From the NCBI RefSeq assembly GCF_014646075.1, contig NZ_BMMT01000001.1:186001-250000 (forward strand): a DNA stretch of 64,000 nt, read 5' to 3'. The stretch is from Saccharopolyspora thermophila. Its GTDB lineage: Bacteria; Actinomycetota; Actinomycetes; Mycobacteriales; Pseudonocardiaceae. Below, piece by piece: positions 8,475 through 17,425 of this stretch. The position numbers and the translations under genes are program-made. Positions within the stretch are counted from its first letter, which is position 1; each line of letters begins with the position of its first letter. The notes below the pieces were generated by a model that was not told the origin of the DNA, did not search any database, and saw only the letters and a list, made by a program, of their open reading frames with translations.

Positions 8475-8499
8475 GCGGGGAAAGCTGATCCCCGCTTTT
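8475..8499 (+). terminator. Rho-independent terminator after cspB
   Basis: GCGGGGA (8475-8481), a 7-nt loop and TCCCCGC (8489-8495) form a perfect 7-bp stem followed directly by TTTT. It lies between the convergent cspB and DUF2771 genes and reads best in the cspB direction. Confidence 0.7.
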
Positions 8500-8502
8500 C
8501 CG

Positions 8503-8979
8503 TCACTGGTGGACGTCGAGGATCCAGCTGCCGCCGATGCCGAAGTCAACCCCGCCGTCGGCTCCCGGTGTCAGCACCGCGGAGAACTGCTGCACCTCGA
8601 CGTGCTCGAACTGCGCGCCGTCCGGCGGCAGGTGGAGGGTGTAGGCGAAGCGCTCGTGGGGGCGGAACACCGAGCTGCGGCCGTCGAGCTCCTCGCCGTT
8701 GACGCCCCGGTAGATGAACGCCACCTGCCACGGTGCCGCGGCAACCTCGGCCGGAACCGAGATCTGCAGCGGCTCCCGGCTCGGCACCCGCAGTTCGCCG
8801 ACCATGTTCCCCGACGACGTGGCGCAGTTCTTGCCGGTCGGGTCGCAGTACTGCGCGGGGGCGACGGTCACCGACCTCCCGTGCGAGTAGAAGGTGACCT
8901 GCGGTTCGCTGGGGGCGGCGCACCCCGCGGCGAGGGCCACTCCCGCCAGCGCCAGCAGCGGCTTCAGTCCACGATGCAC
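8503..8979 (-). CDS. DUF2771 lipoprotein
   Basis: 158-residue predicted lipoprotein: signal peptide with lipobox ALAAGC near residue 20, then a beta-rich extracytoplasmic domain with two cysteines (CDPTGKNC). The sequence and position next to an MFS gene match the actinobacterial DUF2771 family (Rv0875c in M. tuberculosis). Function is unknown. It starts 9 nt after the stop of the upstream MFS gene and is therefore in the same operon. The conserved pairing suggests the lipoprotein works with the membrane protein. Confidence 0.85.
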   Translation of the reverse strand: MHRGLKPLLALAGVALAAGCAAPSEPQVTFYSHGRSVTVAPAQYCDPTGKNCATSSGNMVGELRVPSREPLQISVPAEVAAAPWQVAFIYRGVNGEELDGRSSVFRPHERFAYTLHLPPDGAQFEHVEVQQFSAVLTPGADGGVDFGIGGSWILDVHQ

Positions 8980-8988
8980 GGCCCGAGC

Positions 8989-10662
8989 CTACGACCTGCT
9001 GCGCGCCTGGGCGGTGGCCGGTGCGGGCCGCCGCGGCAGGCGGGGCAGCAGCGTCCCGCCCCGTTCGACCGCGATCGTCTGGGCCAGCACCAGCGCGAGC
9101 ACGGCGGCGATGACGGTGAACCCGATCCGGTACACCGGTGGCAACAGGACCCCGACGGCCCCGCCGAAGACCCAGCTGAGCTGCAGGATCGTCTCTGACC
9201 GGCCGAACGCCGAGGCGCGCGACGCCTCCGGCATGCGGTGCTGGACGACCGCGTCCAGGCAGACCTTCGCCAGGGCGCTCGCCGTCGCGCCCACCAGGGC
9301 GACCACCACCGCGAGCGGCAGCCCGGCCAGTAGCGCCGCGCACACCGCCACCGCGAGCGTGCCGCCCAGGCAGGCGATGATCACCCGGTCCGGCTTGCCG
9401 AAGTGCATCTTCGACCCGATGCCGTTGCCGAGGAAGCTGCCGACCCCGGCCGCGCCGCCCACCAGGCCCAGCAGCACCAGCTGCATGACGGGTTCGTGCT
9501 GTGTGCTCTGCTTGATCACGAACGCGGCGAACAGCGTCAGGAACCCGGTCAGCAGGCGGATGCCGCCGTTGCCCCACAGCGCGACGACCACGTGCGGGTT
9601 CAACGGCACCCTGCGGGGCTGCCGCGGGTGCGCGCTGATCGACGTCGGGATCTCGCCCTCGGTGCGCTCCACCCAGCCCGGAATGCGCAGGCACAGCCAC
9701 ACGCCGCCGGCGGCCATCGCGGCCATGAACCACAGCGCGCCCTGCGAGCCGAGCAGCCATGCGAACCCGGAGGCGATCGCGCCGACGATGCCGCCCGCGG
9801 CCATCCCGAACGCGGTCAGCCGGGAGTTGGCCTTGGTCAGGGTGATCTGCGCAGGCAGGACCCGCGGCGTCATCGCGGCCTTGAGCACGCCGAAGGATTT
9901 CGACAGCACCATGCAGCCCAGCGCCGCCGGGTACAGCATCCAGCTGTCGAAGTGCAACGCCATCACCGCGGCCAGCAGCACGCGGACGCCGAACGACGCG
10001 GCGAGCGCGAGCCGACGCCCCTGCTGCAACCGGTCCAGCGCGGGACCGATCACCGGCGCGATCAGCGCGAACGGCGCCACCGTGATCAGCAGGTACAGCG
10101 CGACCCTGTCCTTGCTCTCCGCGGTGGCGGCGGAGAAGAACAGCGTGTTGGCCAGCGCCACCGCCATCGCGGCGTCCACGGCGTAGTTACCCATCACCGC
10201 GTAGGTGAACTTCGCCAGCCCGGACCGGTCGGCGCCGTCGGCGTGCGCGAGGGAGAAGAACAGGCGCATTGCGCGTTGCGTGAGGTCCCGGCTGCGCCAG
10301 GCGGCGACGCGCGTCACCGTGAGCTTCTTCGGCGGCGCGGTGCCCCGCGGCCTTTCCGGTTTCTCGTCGTGCCCCGGGTGGTCCTCGGGCAGCGGCGGCA
10401 ACCGCCGCGTGCCGGTGCGCGGCGGCGTGTGGTCGGGGTCGTCCTGCCACGGGTAGCGCCGCTGCTCGCGGTGGGTCCGCTCCGCCGCGGGCGCCTCGAC
10501 GCGGTGCCCCGCGCGCTGCGCGTCCTCCGGCTCCGCGTGCGGCGCGGCCTGGCCGCCTTCGGCGTACCACCCGCGTTTGCCGCGCTGACCGGCGCCCCAG
10601 CCCGGACGTCCGCGCGGGGCCTCCGAGCGCTGGTCATGGCGTCGCGAACCCATGCTGCTCAT
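8989..10662 (-). CDS. MFS-type membrane protein with disordered N-terminal tail (Rv0876c-like)
   Basis: 557-residue protein. Residues 1 to about 120 are hydrophilic and rich in Arg, Pro, Gly and His, with no fold apparent. The rest has about ten to twelve membrane segments of the major facilitator type. The pairing with DUF2771 and DUF3027 neighbours matches the Rv0876c locus. Substrate is unknown. The ATG at 10662 is well supported by an upstream GGAGGTGAGG. The tail may be a cytosolic interaction arm. Confidence 0.85.
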   Translation of the reverse strand: MSSMGSRRHDQRSEAPRGRPGWGAGQRGKRGWYAEGGQAAPHAEPEDAQRAGHRVEAPAAERTHREQRRYPWQDDPDHTPPRTGTRRLPPLPEDHPGHDEKPERPRGTAPPKKLTVTRVAAWRSRDLTQRAMRLFFSLAHADGADRSGLAKFTYAVMGNYAVDAAMAVALANTLFFSAATAESKDRVALYLLITVAPFALIAPVIGPALDRLQQGRRLALAASFGVRVLLAAVMALHFDSWMLYPAALGCMVLSKSFGVLKAAMTPRVLPAQITLTKANSRLTAFGMAAGGIVGAIASGFAWLLGSQGALWFMAAMAAGGVWLCLRIPGWVERTEGEIPTSISAHPRQPRRVPLNPHVVVALWGNGGIRLLTGFLTLFAAFVIKQSTQHEPVMQLVLLGLVGGAAGVGSFLGNGIGSKMHFGKPDRVIIACLGGTLAVAVCAALLAGLPLAVVVALVGATASALAKVCLDAVVQHRMPEASRASAFGRSETILQLSWVFGGAVGVLLPPVYRIGFTVIAAVLALVLAQTIAVERGGTLLPRLPRRPAPATAQARSRS

Positions 10663-10811
10663 CCTGCCTCACCTCCTTGCGCGCGGACCCCGTCGCGCCG
10701 GTTGTCGACGACCTCGCGGATAAAGAGACGGCAACCCCCGCGCCAGATACAGCTGCGACCTGATCAGGCGATGATCAACGCCCGACAGGGTGATCGGGGG
10801 AGTACCGAGGA

Positions 10812-11651
10812 TCAGGCCGGGTCGAAGCGAACCCGGAACATCGACGGCCAGTTCTTGCCGGTGATCACAAACTCGTCGGTGCCGGGCACGGCGGCGATGC
10901 CGTTGAGCACGTCGGTTCCCGCGCGGTCCCGCGGCGCCAGCAACCCGGAGGCGTCCACGACCGCCGTCACCTGCCCGCTCGCCGGGTCGATGCGCAGGAT
11001 GTCCTCGCTGCCCCACACGTTGGCCCACACGTGCCCACCGGCGCACTCCAGCTCGTTGAGCTCCTCCGCCGGGACCCCGGCCAGCCGCACGTCCACCCCG
11101 CCGACCGGCTCGAACGTCACCGGGTCGCGGAACGTCAACCGGTCGCTGCCGTCGCTCATGACCAACCGGGACCCGTCGAAGCACAGGCCCCAGCCCTCAC
11201 CGGAGTACTCCACCCGGCGCAGCTCGGCCAGCGTCTGGCGGTCCCGCTCGATCGCAACCCCTTCCTGCCAGGTGAGCTGCCAGATACGGTCACCGGTGAC
11301 GGTGATGCCCTCCCCGAACAGATCAGCCGGGAGCCGGACCTCGCGGCGCACCTCGCCGGTGGCCAGATCGGTGGCCCGCAGCCGCGACGAGCCGTGCAGA
11401 CCGGTGCCTTCGTAGAGGGTGCCGTCAGCGATTTCCAGGCCCTGAGTGAACGAGGAGCGGTCGTGCGGGAGCACGTGGATCACGTCCGCGCGAAGGTGTG
11501 GCAGGCTTCCCGCGTGCCCAACGCCCTGATCGGTCTGCTCGCGGTCCTGCTGGCCGTCGTGCTGCGGTACCTGCGGCGCGCACGCCACCAACCCCGTCCC
11601 GAGCGCGAGCAGCACACCGCACAGCACACGTCGAGCCAGGAGCAGTCGCAC
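10812..11651 (-). CDS. Glutaminyl-peptide cyclotransferase lipoprotein
   Basis: 279-residue lipoprotein with a signal peptide (LLLARRVLCGVLLALGTGLVAC, cleavage before the Cys). The mature part is a five-bladed beta-propeller of the plant/bacterial glutamine cyclotransferase family (FTQGLEIADGTLYEGTGLHGSSRL, WQEGVAIERDR, LNELECAGGHVWANVW, NGIAAVPGTDEFVITGKNWP). It would convert N-terminal Gln of exported proteins to pyroglutamate outside the membrane. GTG codons at 11651 and 11654 are both possible starts. It is divergent from the DUF3027 gene. Confidence 0.85.
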   Translation of the reverse strand: MRLLLARRVLCGVLLALGTGLVACAPQVPQHDGQQDREQTDQGVGHAGSLPHLRADVIHVLPHDRSSFTQGLEIADGTLYEGTGLHGSSRLRATDLATGEVRREVRLPADLFGEGITVTGDRIWQLTWQEGVAIERDRQTLAELRRVEYSGEGWGLCFDGSRLVMSDGSDRLTFRDPVTFEPVGGVDVRLAGVPAEELNELECAGGHVWANVWGSEDILRIDPASGQVTAVVDASGLLAPRDRAGTDVLNGIAAVPGTDEFVITGKNWPSMFRVRFDPA

Positions 11652-11708
11652 CACGAAAGCTTGACACGGCCAACTGCGGCGGCGAGCGCGTACGGCACAA
11701 TCGAGCAT

Positions 11709-12581
11709 GTGACGCCTATGCCTGCTCCGATGACCAGCCCAGGCGCGGGTGCCCCGTCCGAGGACGCCGGGCAGCCCGTTGCCGAGCTCCTGAACCCGGA
11801 GCTCGCCGCGGCGGTGGACGTCGCCCGAGCCGCGGCGGAGGAAGAGGCGAGGCCCGGTGATGACCCGATCGGGTCGCCGGTGCTCACCCTGGACGCGGAC
11901 GGCGGTGACCCGGTCGGCGCGCACGTGGGCGTCGAACCCGAGGGCCCGCACGCGGCCACGCACTACTTCGAGTCGAACTACCCGGGCTACGTCGGCTGGC
12001 GCTGGGCGGTCACGGTGGCCAGCCCCGGTCCGGGCGAGCCGGTGACCGTCAGCGAGGTCGTGCTGCTGCCCGGGCCGAACGCGCTGACCGCGCCCGAGTG
12101 GGTGCCGTGGAGCAAGCGGGTGCAGCCGGGCGACCTGGGCACCGGCGACCTGCTGCCGACCAGCCCGGACGACCCGCGGCTGGTGCCGGGCTACCTGGCC
12201 AGCGACGACCCGGCGGTGGAGGAGGTCGCCCGCGAGGTCGGCCTGGGCCGCAAGCGGGTGCTCAGCCCGGAGGGGCGGCGGGAGGCCGCCGAGCGCTGGC
12301 ACAACGGCGACTTCGGGCCCCGCGCGGAGATGGCACGGATGGCCCCGGCCACCTGCGGGACCTGCGGGTTCTTTCTGAAGCTGGCTGGTTCCATGGGTGC
12401 CGCGTTCGGTGTGTGCGCCAACGAGTTCGCGCCCGCCGACGGCCGGGTGGTCAGCGTCGAGTTCGGCTGCGGCGCGCACTCCGAGGTCGAGGTGGACACC
12501 TCCTCGACGGTGCCGGTCGCCGAGGTCGTCTACGACGACGCGACCCTGGACTACGAGCCGCGCACCCCGGAGCGCGGGTGA
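11709..12581 (+). CDS. DUF3027 protein with zinc-ribbon-like cysteines
   Basis: 290-residue soluble protein of the actinobacterial DUF3027 family. The central block HYFESNYPGYVGWRWAVTVA...EVVLLPGPNALTAPEWVPWSKR is the family hallmark. The C-terminal part has CGTCGFFLKLAGSMGAAFGVCAN plus a later FGCGAHSE, four cysteines that could bind zinc. Function is unknown. It is the neighbour of the MFS gene also in mycobacteria (Rv0877). The GTG at 11709 is chosen (ATG at 11718 is the alternative). Its stop overlaps the start of the sacsin-like ATPase, so the two are translationally coupled. Confidence 0.87.
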   Translation: MTPMPAPMTSPGAGAPSEDAGQPVAELLNPELAAAVDVARAAAEEEARPGDDPIGSPVLTLDADGGDPVGAHVGVEPEGPHAATHYFESNYPGYVGWRWAVTVASPGPGEPVTVSEVVLLPGPNALTAPEWVPWSKRVQPGDLGTGDLLPTSPDDPRLVPGYLASDDPAVEEVAREVGLGRKRVLSPEGRREAAERWHNGDFGPRAEMARMAPATCGTCGFFLKLAGSMGAAFGVCANEFAPADGRVVSVEFGCGAHSEVEVDTSSTVPVAEVVYDDATLDYEPRTPERG

Positions 12582-15553
12582 ACGACGACCACTTCGGTGC
12601 GGCAGCGCTGCGGCGGGCAGTGCTGCAGTCGTGGGAGGCGTCACCGACGCGGTTCCGCGAGGACGCCAACGCCGAGGAAGACCTGCGCCTGGGCGGCTAC
12701 CGGGACCGGCTACTGGTCGAGCTGGCGCAGAACGCGGCGGACGCCGCGGGCAGCGGGGGAGTGCTGCGGGTCCGGCTGGTCGACCGCGAGCTGCGCGTCG
12801 CCAACACCGGTGCCCCGCTGACCGCCGAGGGTGTCGCGGCCCTGGCGTCGCTGCGCGCGTCGGCGAAGCGCGAGACCGGCACGGTGGGCCGGTTCGGTGT
12901 GGGTTTCGCGGCGGTGCTGGCGGTGTCGGACGAGCCGCGGGTGGTGTCGACGTCCGGCGGGGTGGTGTTCTCCGCGGAGCGCACCCGCGAGGAGGCGGCG
13001 AAGCTGCCGGGCCCGGCCGAGCAGCTGGCGCAGCGCGGCGGTGAGGTGCCGGTGCTGCGCCTGCCGTGGGCGATCCCGGGTGAGCCGCCGGAGGGCTTCG
13101 ACACCGAGGTGCGGCTGCCGCTGCGGCCCGACGTGGACGCCGAAGCGCTGCTCGCGTCGTTCACCGACCAGGCCGCTGACCTGCTGCTCGCGCTGCCCGC
13201 GCTGACCGAGATCCGCATCGGCGAGCAGACGTGGCGCCGCGAGGACCTCGACGCCGACCGCCTGGTCGTGCACGGTCCGACGCGCAGCGACCGCTGGCTG
13301 GTGCACCGGGCGTCGGGGATGTTGAGCGAGGCCGCGCTGGCCGGGCTGGGCGTGGAGGCCCGGCACGCCACGCAGTGGCGGGTGTGCTGGGCCGTGCCGA
13401 TGGACGAGGACGGCGCGCCGATTCCGCTGGCCGAGGACGTCCTGCACGCGCCGACGCCGACCGAGGAGCGGCTGTCGCTGCCCGCGCGCCTGCTGGCCAG
13501 CGTGCCGGTGGAGCCGGACCGGCGGCGGGTCGCGGCGTCGGCCGCGACGGACGCGGTGCTGACCTTCGCCGCGGAGTGCTACCCGTCGCTGGTGGCCAAG
13601 CTCGCCGCCGAGCACCGCACGGCCCTGGTGCCGCTGCCCGGCTTCCCGAGGTCCAATGTGGACGAGAAGCTGCGGCAGGGCGTGCACGACCGGCTGCGCG
13701 TCTCGGCCTGGCTGCCCGCCGCAGCAGGCGGCGTGGTCGCCCCGCTGGAGTCGCGGGTGCTGGACTACGCGTCGCCGGAACTGGTCGAACTGCTCCGCGA
13801 CGTCGTGCCGCACCTGCTGACCGCGGAGCTGGCTGACGCCCGCCACCGCAGGTCGCTGTACGCCCTGGAGGTCCGGCGGTTGGGGGCGGCGGAGATCGTT
13901 GAGGCGGTGACGGGACTGCAGCGCCCGCCGTCCTGGTGGTACCGCCTCTACGACGCGTTGCTGCCGGTGGCGGCCGGCGACCCGATGGCGCACGAGGAGT
14001 TCACCGCGCTGCCGGTTCCGCTGGCGGACGGCCGGACGGTCAGCGGGGTGCGCGACGTCCTGCTCAGCCACCGCGACGCCGACCCCGACCCGGCGACCCT
14101 GCTGTCCACGTTGGACATCTCGGGCCTGCGCATCGCGCACCCCGAGGCCACGCACCCGCTGCTGGAGAAGCTCGGCGCGCACCCGGCCGGCCCGGCGGAA
14201 CTGCTCGACGCCCCGTCGCTGGCGGAGGCGGTGCGCAGCAGCGTGTCGGATGCGCGCGCCGGAGTGGACGTCGAGCCGCTGGCGACCGCGGTGCTGCGCC
14301 TGGTCGACAGCGCGCAGCCGCGGGACTGGCTGGGTGCGCTGGCGCTGCCCGACGCGGACGGCGACTATCGCCGCGCGGACGAGCTGCTGCTGCCGGACGC
14401 CGTGCTGCTGGAGGTGCTCGACCCGGAGTACATCGGCGAGGACGCGCCGCTCGGGGTGCTCGACGAGGACTTCGCCAGCCGCTGGTCACCCGACCTGCTG
14501 CGGTCGGTCGGCGTGCTGGACACCTTCGCGGTGCACGTGACGGAAGACCCGGTCGAACCGGACGAGGACTTCCCCGAGATCCACCAGTGGTGGGCGGAGC
14601 GGGAAGCAGCCCGGCCTGACGACTGGCCGCCTGCCCGGTTCGTCGGTATTCGCGACCTCGATCTGGTCGCCGACGACGCCTGGCCGGCGGCGATCAGGCT
14701 GCTCGTGGGGCAGCCGGAAACCCTGCGGGCGCTGCGGGAACCGGACGGCTACCCGGCCTGGTGGATCAGCCGGTACGCGCTGCTCGCAGGCCACCCGCCG
14801 CGCCACTGGCGGCTGCCCGAGGCGGCTGAACTGGCGGGCCTCTACGACCCGGTGCCGGACCTCGGCCTGGACGACGAACAGCTGCGCATCGCGGGCGTGC
14901 GCACCGAACTCGCCATCGAGGACGCGGACGACGCAGCGGACCTGCTGGACCGCCTGGGCGATCCGGACCGCGCGGTGCACGCCGGAACCGCACTCCGCGC
15001 CCACCGGGCTCTGGCGGACGCCGTGGTCAGCGGCGTGGTGGATCCGGCCGAGATCAACCCGCCGGACATGGTGCGCTCGGTGTCGGGTGCCGTGGTGAGC
15101 ACGGGCCGCGCGGTGGTGCTCGACGACCCGTGGATGCTGGGCGTTCTGGAAGCCCCGCTGGTGATCGCCGGAGGAAGCCCGGACGAGTTCGACGCGGAGG
15201 CCCTCGCGGAGCTGCTGGATCTGCCGCTGACGTCCGAGGAGAACACCATGCAGGTGGTGACTCCCGGACGCACCCAGAACTGGCCCGAGGTGGGACGAGT
15301 CCCGGCGGCCTGCGAACTGCTGGGCATCGCGGTCCCGCAGGGCGAGGTCACGCTGCACGACGTCCTGCGTGTCCGGGCGTCGTCGGGAGAACAGCGGGTC
15401 CACTGGTGGGTGGAGTCAACGGGCCGGGTCCACGCGGAGCGCACCCCGGACGGCCTGGGCCGGGCTCTGGCCTGGGCTGCAGGAGCCTGGCCCCACCGTT
15501 TCGCCCTCACGGCTCTCCTGGCGGACCCGGAAGCCACCACCCTGCTGCGTTAG
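12578..15553 (+). CDS. Sacsin N-terminal ATPase-like (Hsp90-fold) protein
   Basis: 991-residue cytosolic protein. The N-terminus is a GHKL ATPase: N-box ELAQNAADAA (residues 48-57), NTG near 76-78 and glycine loop GRFGVGF (104-110). The remaining 850 residues are Leu/Ala/Asp-rich with no recognised catalytic motif and no membrane segment. The family is known as a sacsin-like or Hsp90-like ATPase; a chaperone role is inferred from the fold only. The GTG overlaps the DUF3027 stop by 4 nt. It ends in a 4-nt convergent overlap with the DUF397 gene. Confidence 0.85.
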   Translation: MNDDHFGAAALRRAVLQSWEASPTRFREDANAEEDLRLGGYRDRLLVELAQNAADAAGSGGVLRVRLVDRELRVANTGAPLTAEGVAALASLRASAKRETGTVGRFGVGFAAVLAVSDEPRVVSTSGGVVFSAERTREEAAKLPGPAEQLAQRGGEVPVLRLPWAIPGEPPEGFDTEVRLPLRPDVDAEALLASFTDQAADLLLALPALTEIRIGEQTWRREDLDADRLVVHGPTRSDRWLVHRASGMLSEAALAGLGVEARHATQWRVCWAVPMDEDGAPIPLAEDVLHAPTPTEERLSLPARLLASVPVEPDRRRVAASAATDAVLTFAAECYPSLVAKLAAEHRTALVPLPGFPRSNVDEKLRQGVHDRLRVSAWLPAAAGGVVAPLESRVLDYASPELVELLRDVVPHLLTAELADARHRRSLYALEVRRLGAAEIVEAVTGLQRPPSWWYRLYDALLPVAAGDPMAHEEFTALPVPLADGRTVSGVRDVLLSHRDADPDPATLLSTLDISGLRIAHPEATHPLLEKLGAHPAGPAELLDAPSLAEAVRSSVSDARAGVDVEPLATAVLRLVDSAQPRDWLGALALPDADGDYRRADELLLPDAVLLEVLDPEYIGEDAPLGVLDEDFASRWSPDLLRSVGVLDTFAVHVTEDPVEPDEDFPEIHQWWAEREAARPDDWPPARFVGIRDLDLVADDAWPAAIRLLVGQPETLRALREPDGYPAWWISRYALLAGHPPRHWRLPEAAELAGLYDPVPDLGLDDEQLRIAGVRTELAIEDADDAADLLDRLGDPDRAVHAGTALRAHRALADAVVSGVVDPAEINPPDMVRSVSGAVVSTGRAVVLDDPWMLGVLEAPLVIAGGSPDEFDAEALAELLDLPLTSEENTMQVVTPGRTQNWPEVGRVPAACELLGIAVPQGEVTLHDVLRVRASSGEQRVHWWVESTGRVHAERTPDGLGRALAWAAGAWPHRFALTALLADPEATTLLR

Positions 15554-15738
15554 CCCAACCGGCCGGCCTTGAGCGCGCTCAGGAAGCTCCCCCAGGCCCG
15601 CGGCTGGAACACCAGGGTGCCCCCGTCCCGGTTCTTGGTGTCCCGAACCGCGACAACGCCAGAGCCGGAGCCGACCTCGACGCAGTTCGTCTCTTCGCCG
15701 CTGTAGCTGGACTTTCGCCACTCAGTGATCTGATACAT
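15550..15738 (-). CDS. DUF397 domain protein
   Basis: 62-residue protein with the family signature W-x-KSSYSG...NCVEV...VAVRDTKNRDGGTLVF...W. DUF397 proteins are nearly always encoded beside an XRE/DUF5753 regulator, as here, and can modulate it. The gene overlaps the upstream regulator by 17 nt, so translation is coupled. In Streptomyces related pairs (WhiJ/BldB-like systems) influence development. Its specific target is unknown. Confidence 0.93.
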   Translation of the reverse strand: MYQITEWRKSSYSGEETNCVEVGSGSGVVAVRDTKNRDGGTLVFQPRAWGSFLSALKAGRLG

Positions 15739-16573
15739 CGGGCCCCTCCATGGTCTTCGCTTGGGCAGAGATCAGGTCCAGGGACTCTGCCGGGGAAAGT
15801 GCTGCCTCTGCCAGATTGGGCAGGTACTCGATGAACGGGGAAGTGTCGTCTGGATCGTCCAGGAAGACACTCGATCGTCGATGCTCCAGGTGGACTATGG
15901 GGCGCTGGCGTTGGAACTCCAAGATCAAGTGACTTCCGTTCAAGCCGGCGTGCGCCCCAGCGCTGAAGGGAATGACCTGCACCGTCACGTGCGGTCTGCG
16001 CGATATCCGTACGATGTGCCTGAGTTGCTCGGCCATTACGTCATGGCCGCCGACAGGACGGTGCAGCACCGATTCGTCGATAAGGGCGTGGAAGGTAATC
16101 GGATTCTTCCTCGTTAGCACGCCCTGCCTGCCGAGCCGCAGTGAAACCCTCGACTCCAGTTGATCATCAGTTACCCGTCCGGTGCCGATGACTGCCCGGG
16201 CGTAGTCGGCGGTCTGCAGCAGACCTGGCACGAAGCCAAGCGCTACATCCGTGATCTTCGTGGCGTTGCGCTCGAATTCCAGAAGTGCGACGAGCAGGGC
16301 TGGAAGGTCCTTGTGGCCAACTTCCCACCAATGCGTCTGATGCGCGTCGTGTGCCAGCTCGAGCAGTCGCTTGCGTTCGTCGCCCTTGATGCCGAGCGTG
16401 CCGAGGATGATGGCGATCTCAGTGCTCGTGGGAACCTTGTCGCCGGCTTCGATGCGACCGAAGGTCGCGCGGGACCAGCCGCACTGCTCAGCCAATTCCT
16501 CAAGTCGCAGGCCAGCATTCTTGCGCAGCTTGCGCACTTCGGCGCCAAGACCGCGGGAACGTGCAGTTGTCAT
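15722..16573 (-). CDS. XRE-family regulator with DUF5753 ligand domain
   Basis: 283-residue regulator. The helix-turn-helix is at about residues 8-60 (VRKLRKNAGLRLEELAEQCGWSRATFGRIEAGDKVP), followed by the DUF5753 domain (VPGLLQTADYARAVI, SRVSLRLGRQGVL, VTVQVIPFSAGAHAG, SPAESLDLI). This is the Scr1-like class that expanded in Streptomyces and Pseudonocardiaceae and pairs with DUF397 proteins. It probably controls its own locus. The coding region is less GC-rich than its neighbours, which suggests relatively recent acquisition. The divergent zinc-finger gene starts 113 nt away. Confidence 0.93.
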   Translation of the reverse strand: MTTARSRGLGAEVRKLRKNAGLRLEELAEQCGWSRATFGRIEAGDKVPTSTEIAIILGTLGIKGDERKRLLELAHDAHQTHWWEVGHKDLPALLVALLEFERNATKITDVALGFVPGLLQTADYARAVIGTGRVTDDQLESRVSLRLGRQGVLTRKNPITFHALIDESVLHRPVGGHDVMAEQLRHIVRISRRPHVTVQVIPFSAGAHAGLNGSHLILEFQRQRPIVHLEHRRSSVFLDDPDDTSPFIEYLPNLAEAALSPAESLDLISAQAKTMEGPDVSDH

Positions 16574-16630
16574 ATGACCACGGTATTTCAGGGGCTGAGA
16601 CTCCGCTATTACACGTTGCGGTGAACAAGA

Positions 16631-16659
16631 TTGATCGCAAGCTCGCGAGACGGTCTTAT
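16631..16659 (+). promoter_or_regulatory. Promoter for the zinc-finger gene
   Basis: TTGATC (16631-16636) and TCTTAT (16654-16659) are separated by exactly 17 nt, a good sigma-70-type promoter. The ATG at 16687 follows about 21 nt after the expected start site, with GGAG between. It sits in the gap divergent from the XRE gene, whose product may repress it. Confidence 0.5.
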
Positions 16660-16686
16660 CGAACCAAGCAATCGATCGGAGCGCGC

Positions 16687-16920
16687 ATGAGCGAGTACTT
16701 GACCTACATCTGGCGTCCGGTCACCGGCGGGCGTCACGCTTTTCCCATCGCAGCGAAGAAAACGCCGCCTGGTGAGACGGTCACCGCGTTCTGCGGTGCG
16801 GAGACGGATGCGGCGCAGCTGCATGATCGGTCCGAAGTGGACTGGATCCGTGAGGAGACGTGCATGCGCTGCTGGCGCATCCTGGCAGCCCGCATGTCGA
16901 GGCATCATCCGCGCATGTGA
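16687..16920 (+). CDS. Small zinc-finger protein
   Basis: 77-residue protein with Cys and His residues placed for metal binding (AFCGAE...QLHDRSEVDWIREETCMRCW). The pattern, with SEVDWIREETCxxCW near the C-terminus, is one I recall from short zinc-finger proteins beside XRE/DUF397 pairs in Pseudonocardiaceae. The ATG at 16687 has GGAG at a good distance; an upstream extension to 16561 would run through the XRE promoter. It is likely DNA- or protein-binding; role unknown. Confidence 0.7.
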   Translation: MSEYLTYIWRPVTGGRHAFPIAAKKTPPGETVTAFCGAETDAAQLHDRSEVDWIREETCMRCWRILAARMSRHHPRM

Positions 16921-17083
16921 CCAACGAACAGGCGACGGCTGAAAGGTCGGTCGCCCTCTTGAGCGGACCGGTGCGGCAGCTCCCTTTCCCCCGACACCTG
17001 CCCCACCGGTCCATTCCTGGTGGCCGGGCGTGAAACGTCCCCTCCCAGCGCGCCCGGCCGCCAGCAGACACGGGAGAGACCGG

Positions 17084-17311
17084 ATGACCGAGCCCGCCGC
17101 CGACAAGGGCTACTGGGCAGCCTTCGGCTACCAGAACCACGTGATCCCCCTCGAGGATCCCCGCCGGGATGGACCGCACGTGATAGCCCTCTGCGGCGTC
17201 ATGACAATGCCGGAAGAAGCGAGTTGCCGAGACCAACGCCCCACCTGCTCTGTCTGCGCCACGGAAGTCCGAAGTGGACGAATCGAAGTGGTGCCGATGA
17301 CTTCCCAGTAA
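17084..17311 (+). CDS. Second small zinc-finger-like protein
   Basis: 75-residue protein with ALCG, C and PTCSVCATE cysteines spaced like the preceding small zinc-finger protein, and similar openings (aromatic residues then HVIPLEDP). A strong GGGAGAGA Shine-Dalgarno lies 5 nt before the ATG at 17084, which fixes the start. It follows the first zinc-finger gene by 163 nt on the same strand; the two look like diverged copies. Function unknown. Confidence 0.65.
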   Translation: MTEPAADKGYWAAFGYQNHVIPLEDPRRDGPHVIALCGVMTMPEEASCRDQRPTCSVCATEVRSGRIEVVPMTSQ

Positions 17312-17425
17312 AATATGCCGATTCACATACCTGCCTGCTGCACAATGATCTTGGCCTGCTCGCAGCGGCCGCTGGGGGAGTGCTCAGCGAGAGAGCACGA
17401 ACATTGCTGAGGGGAGCATGCGCAA

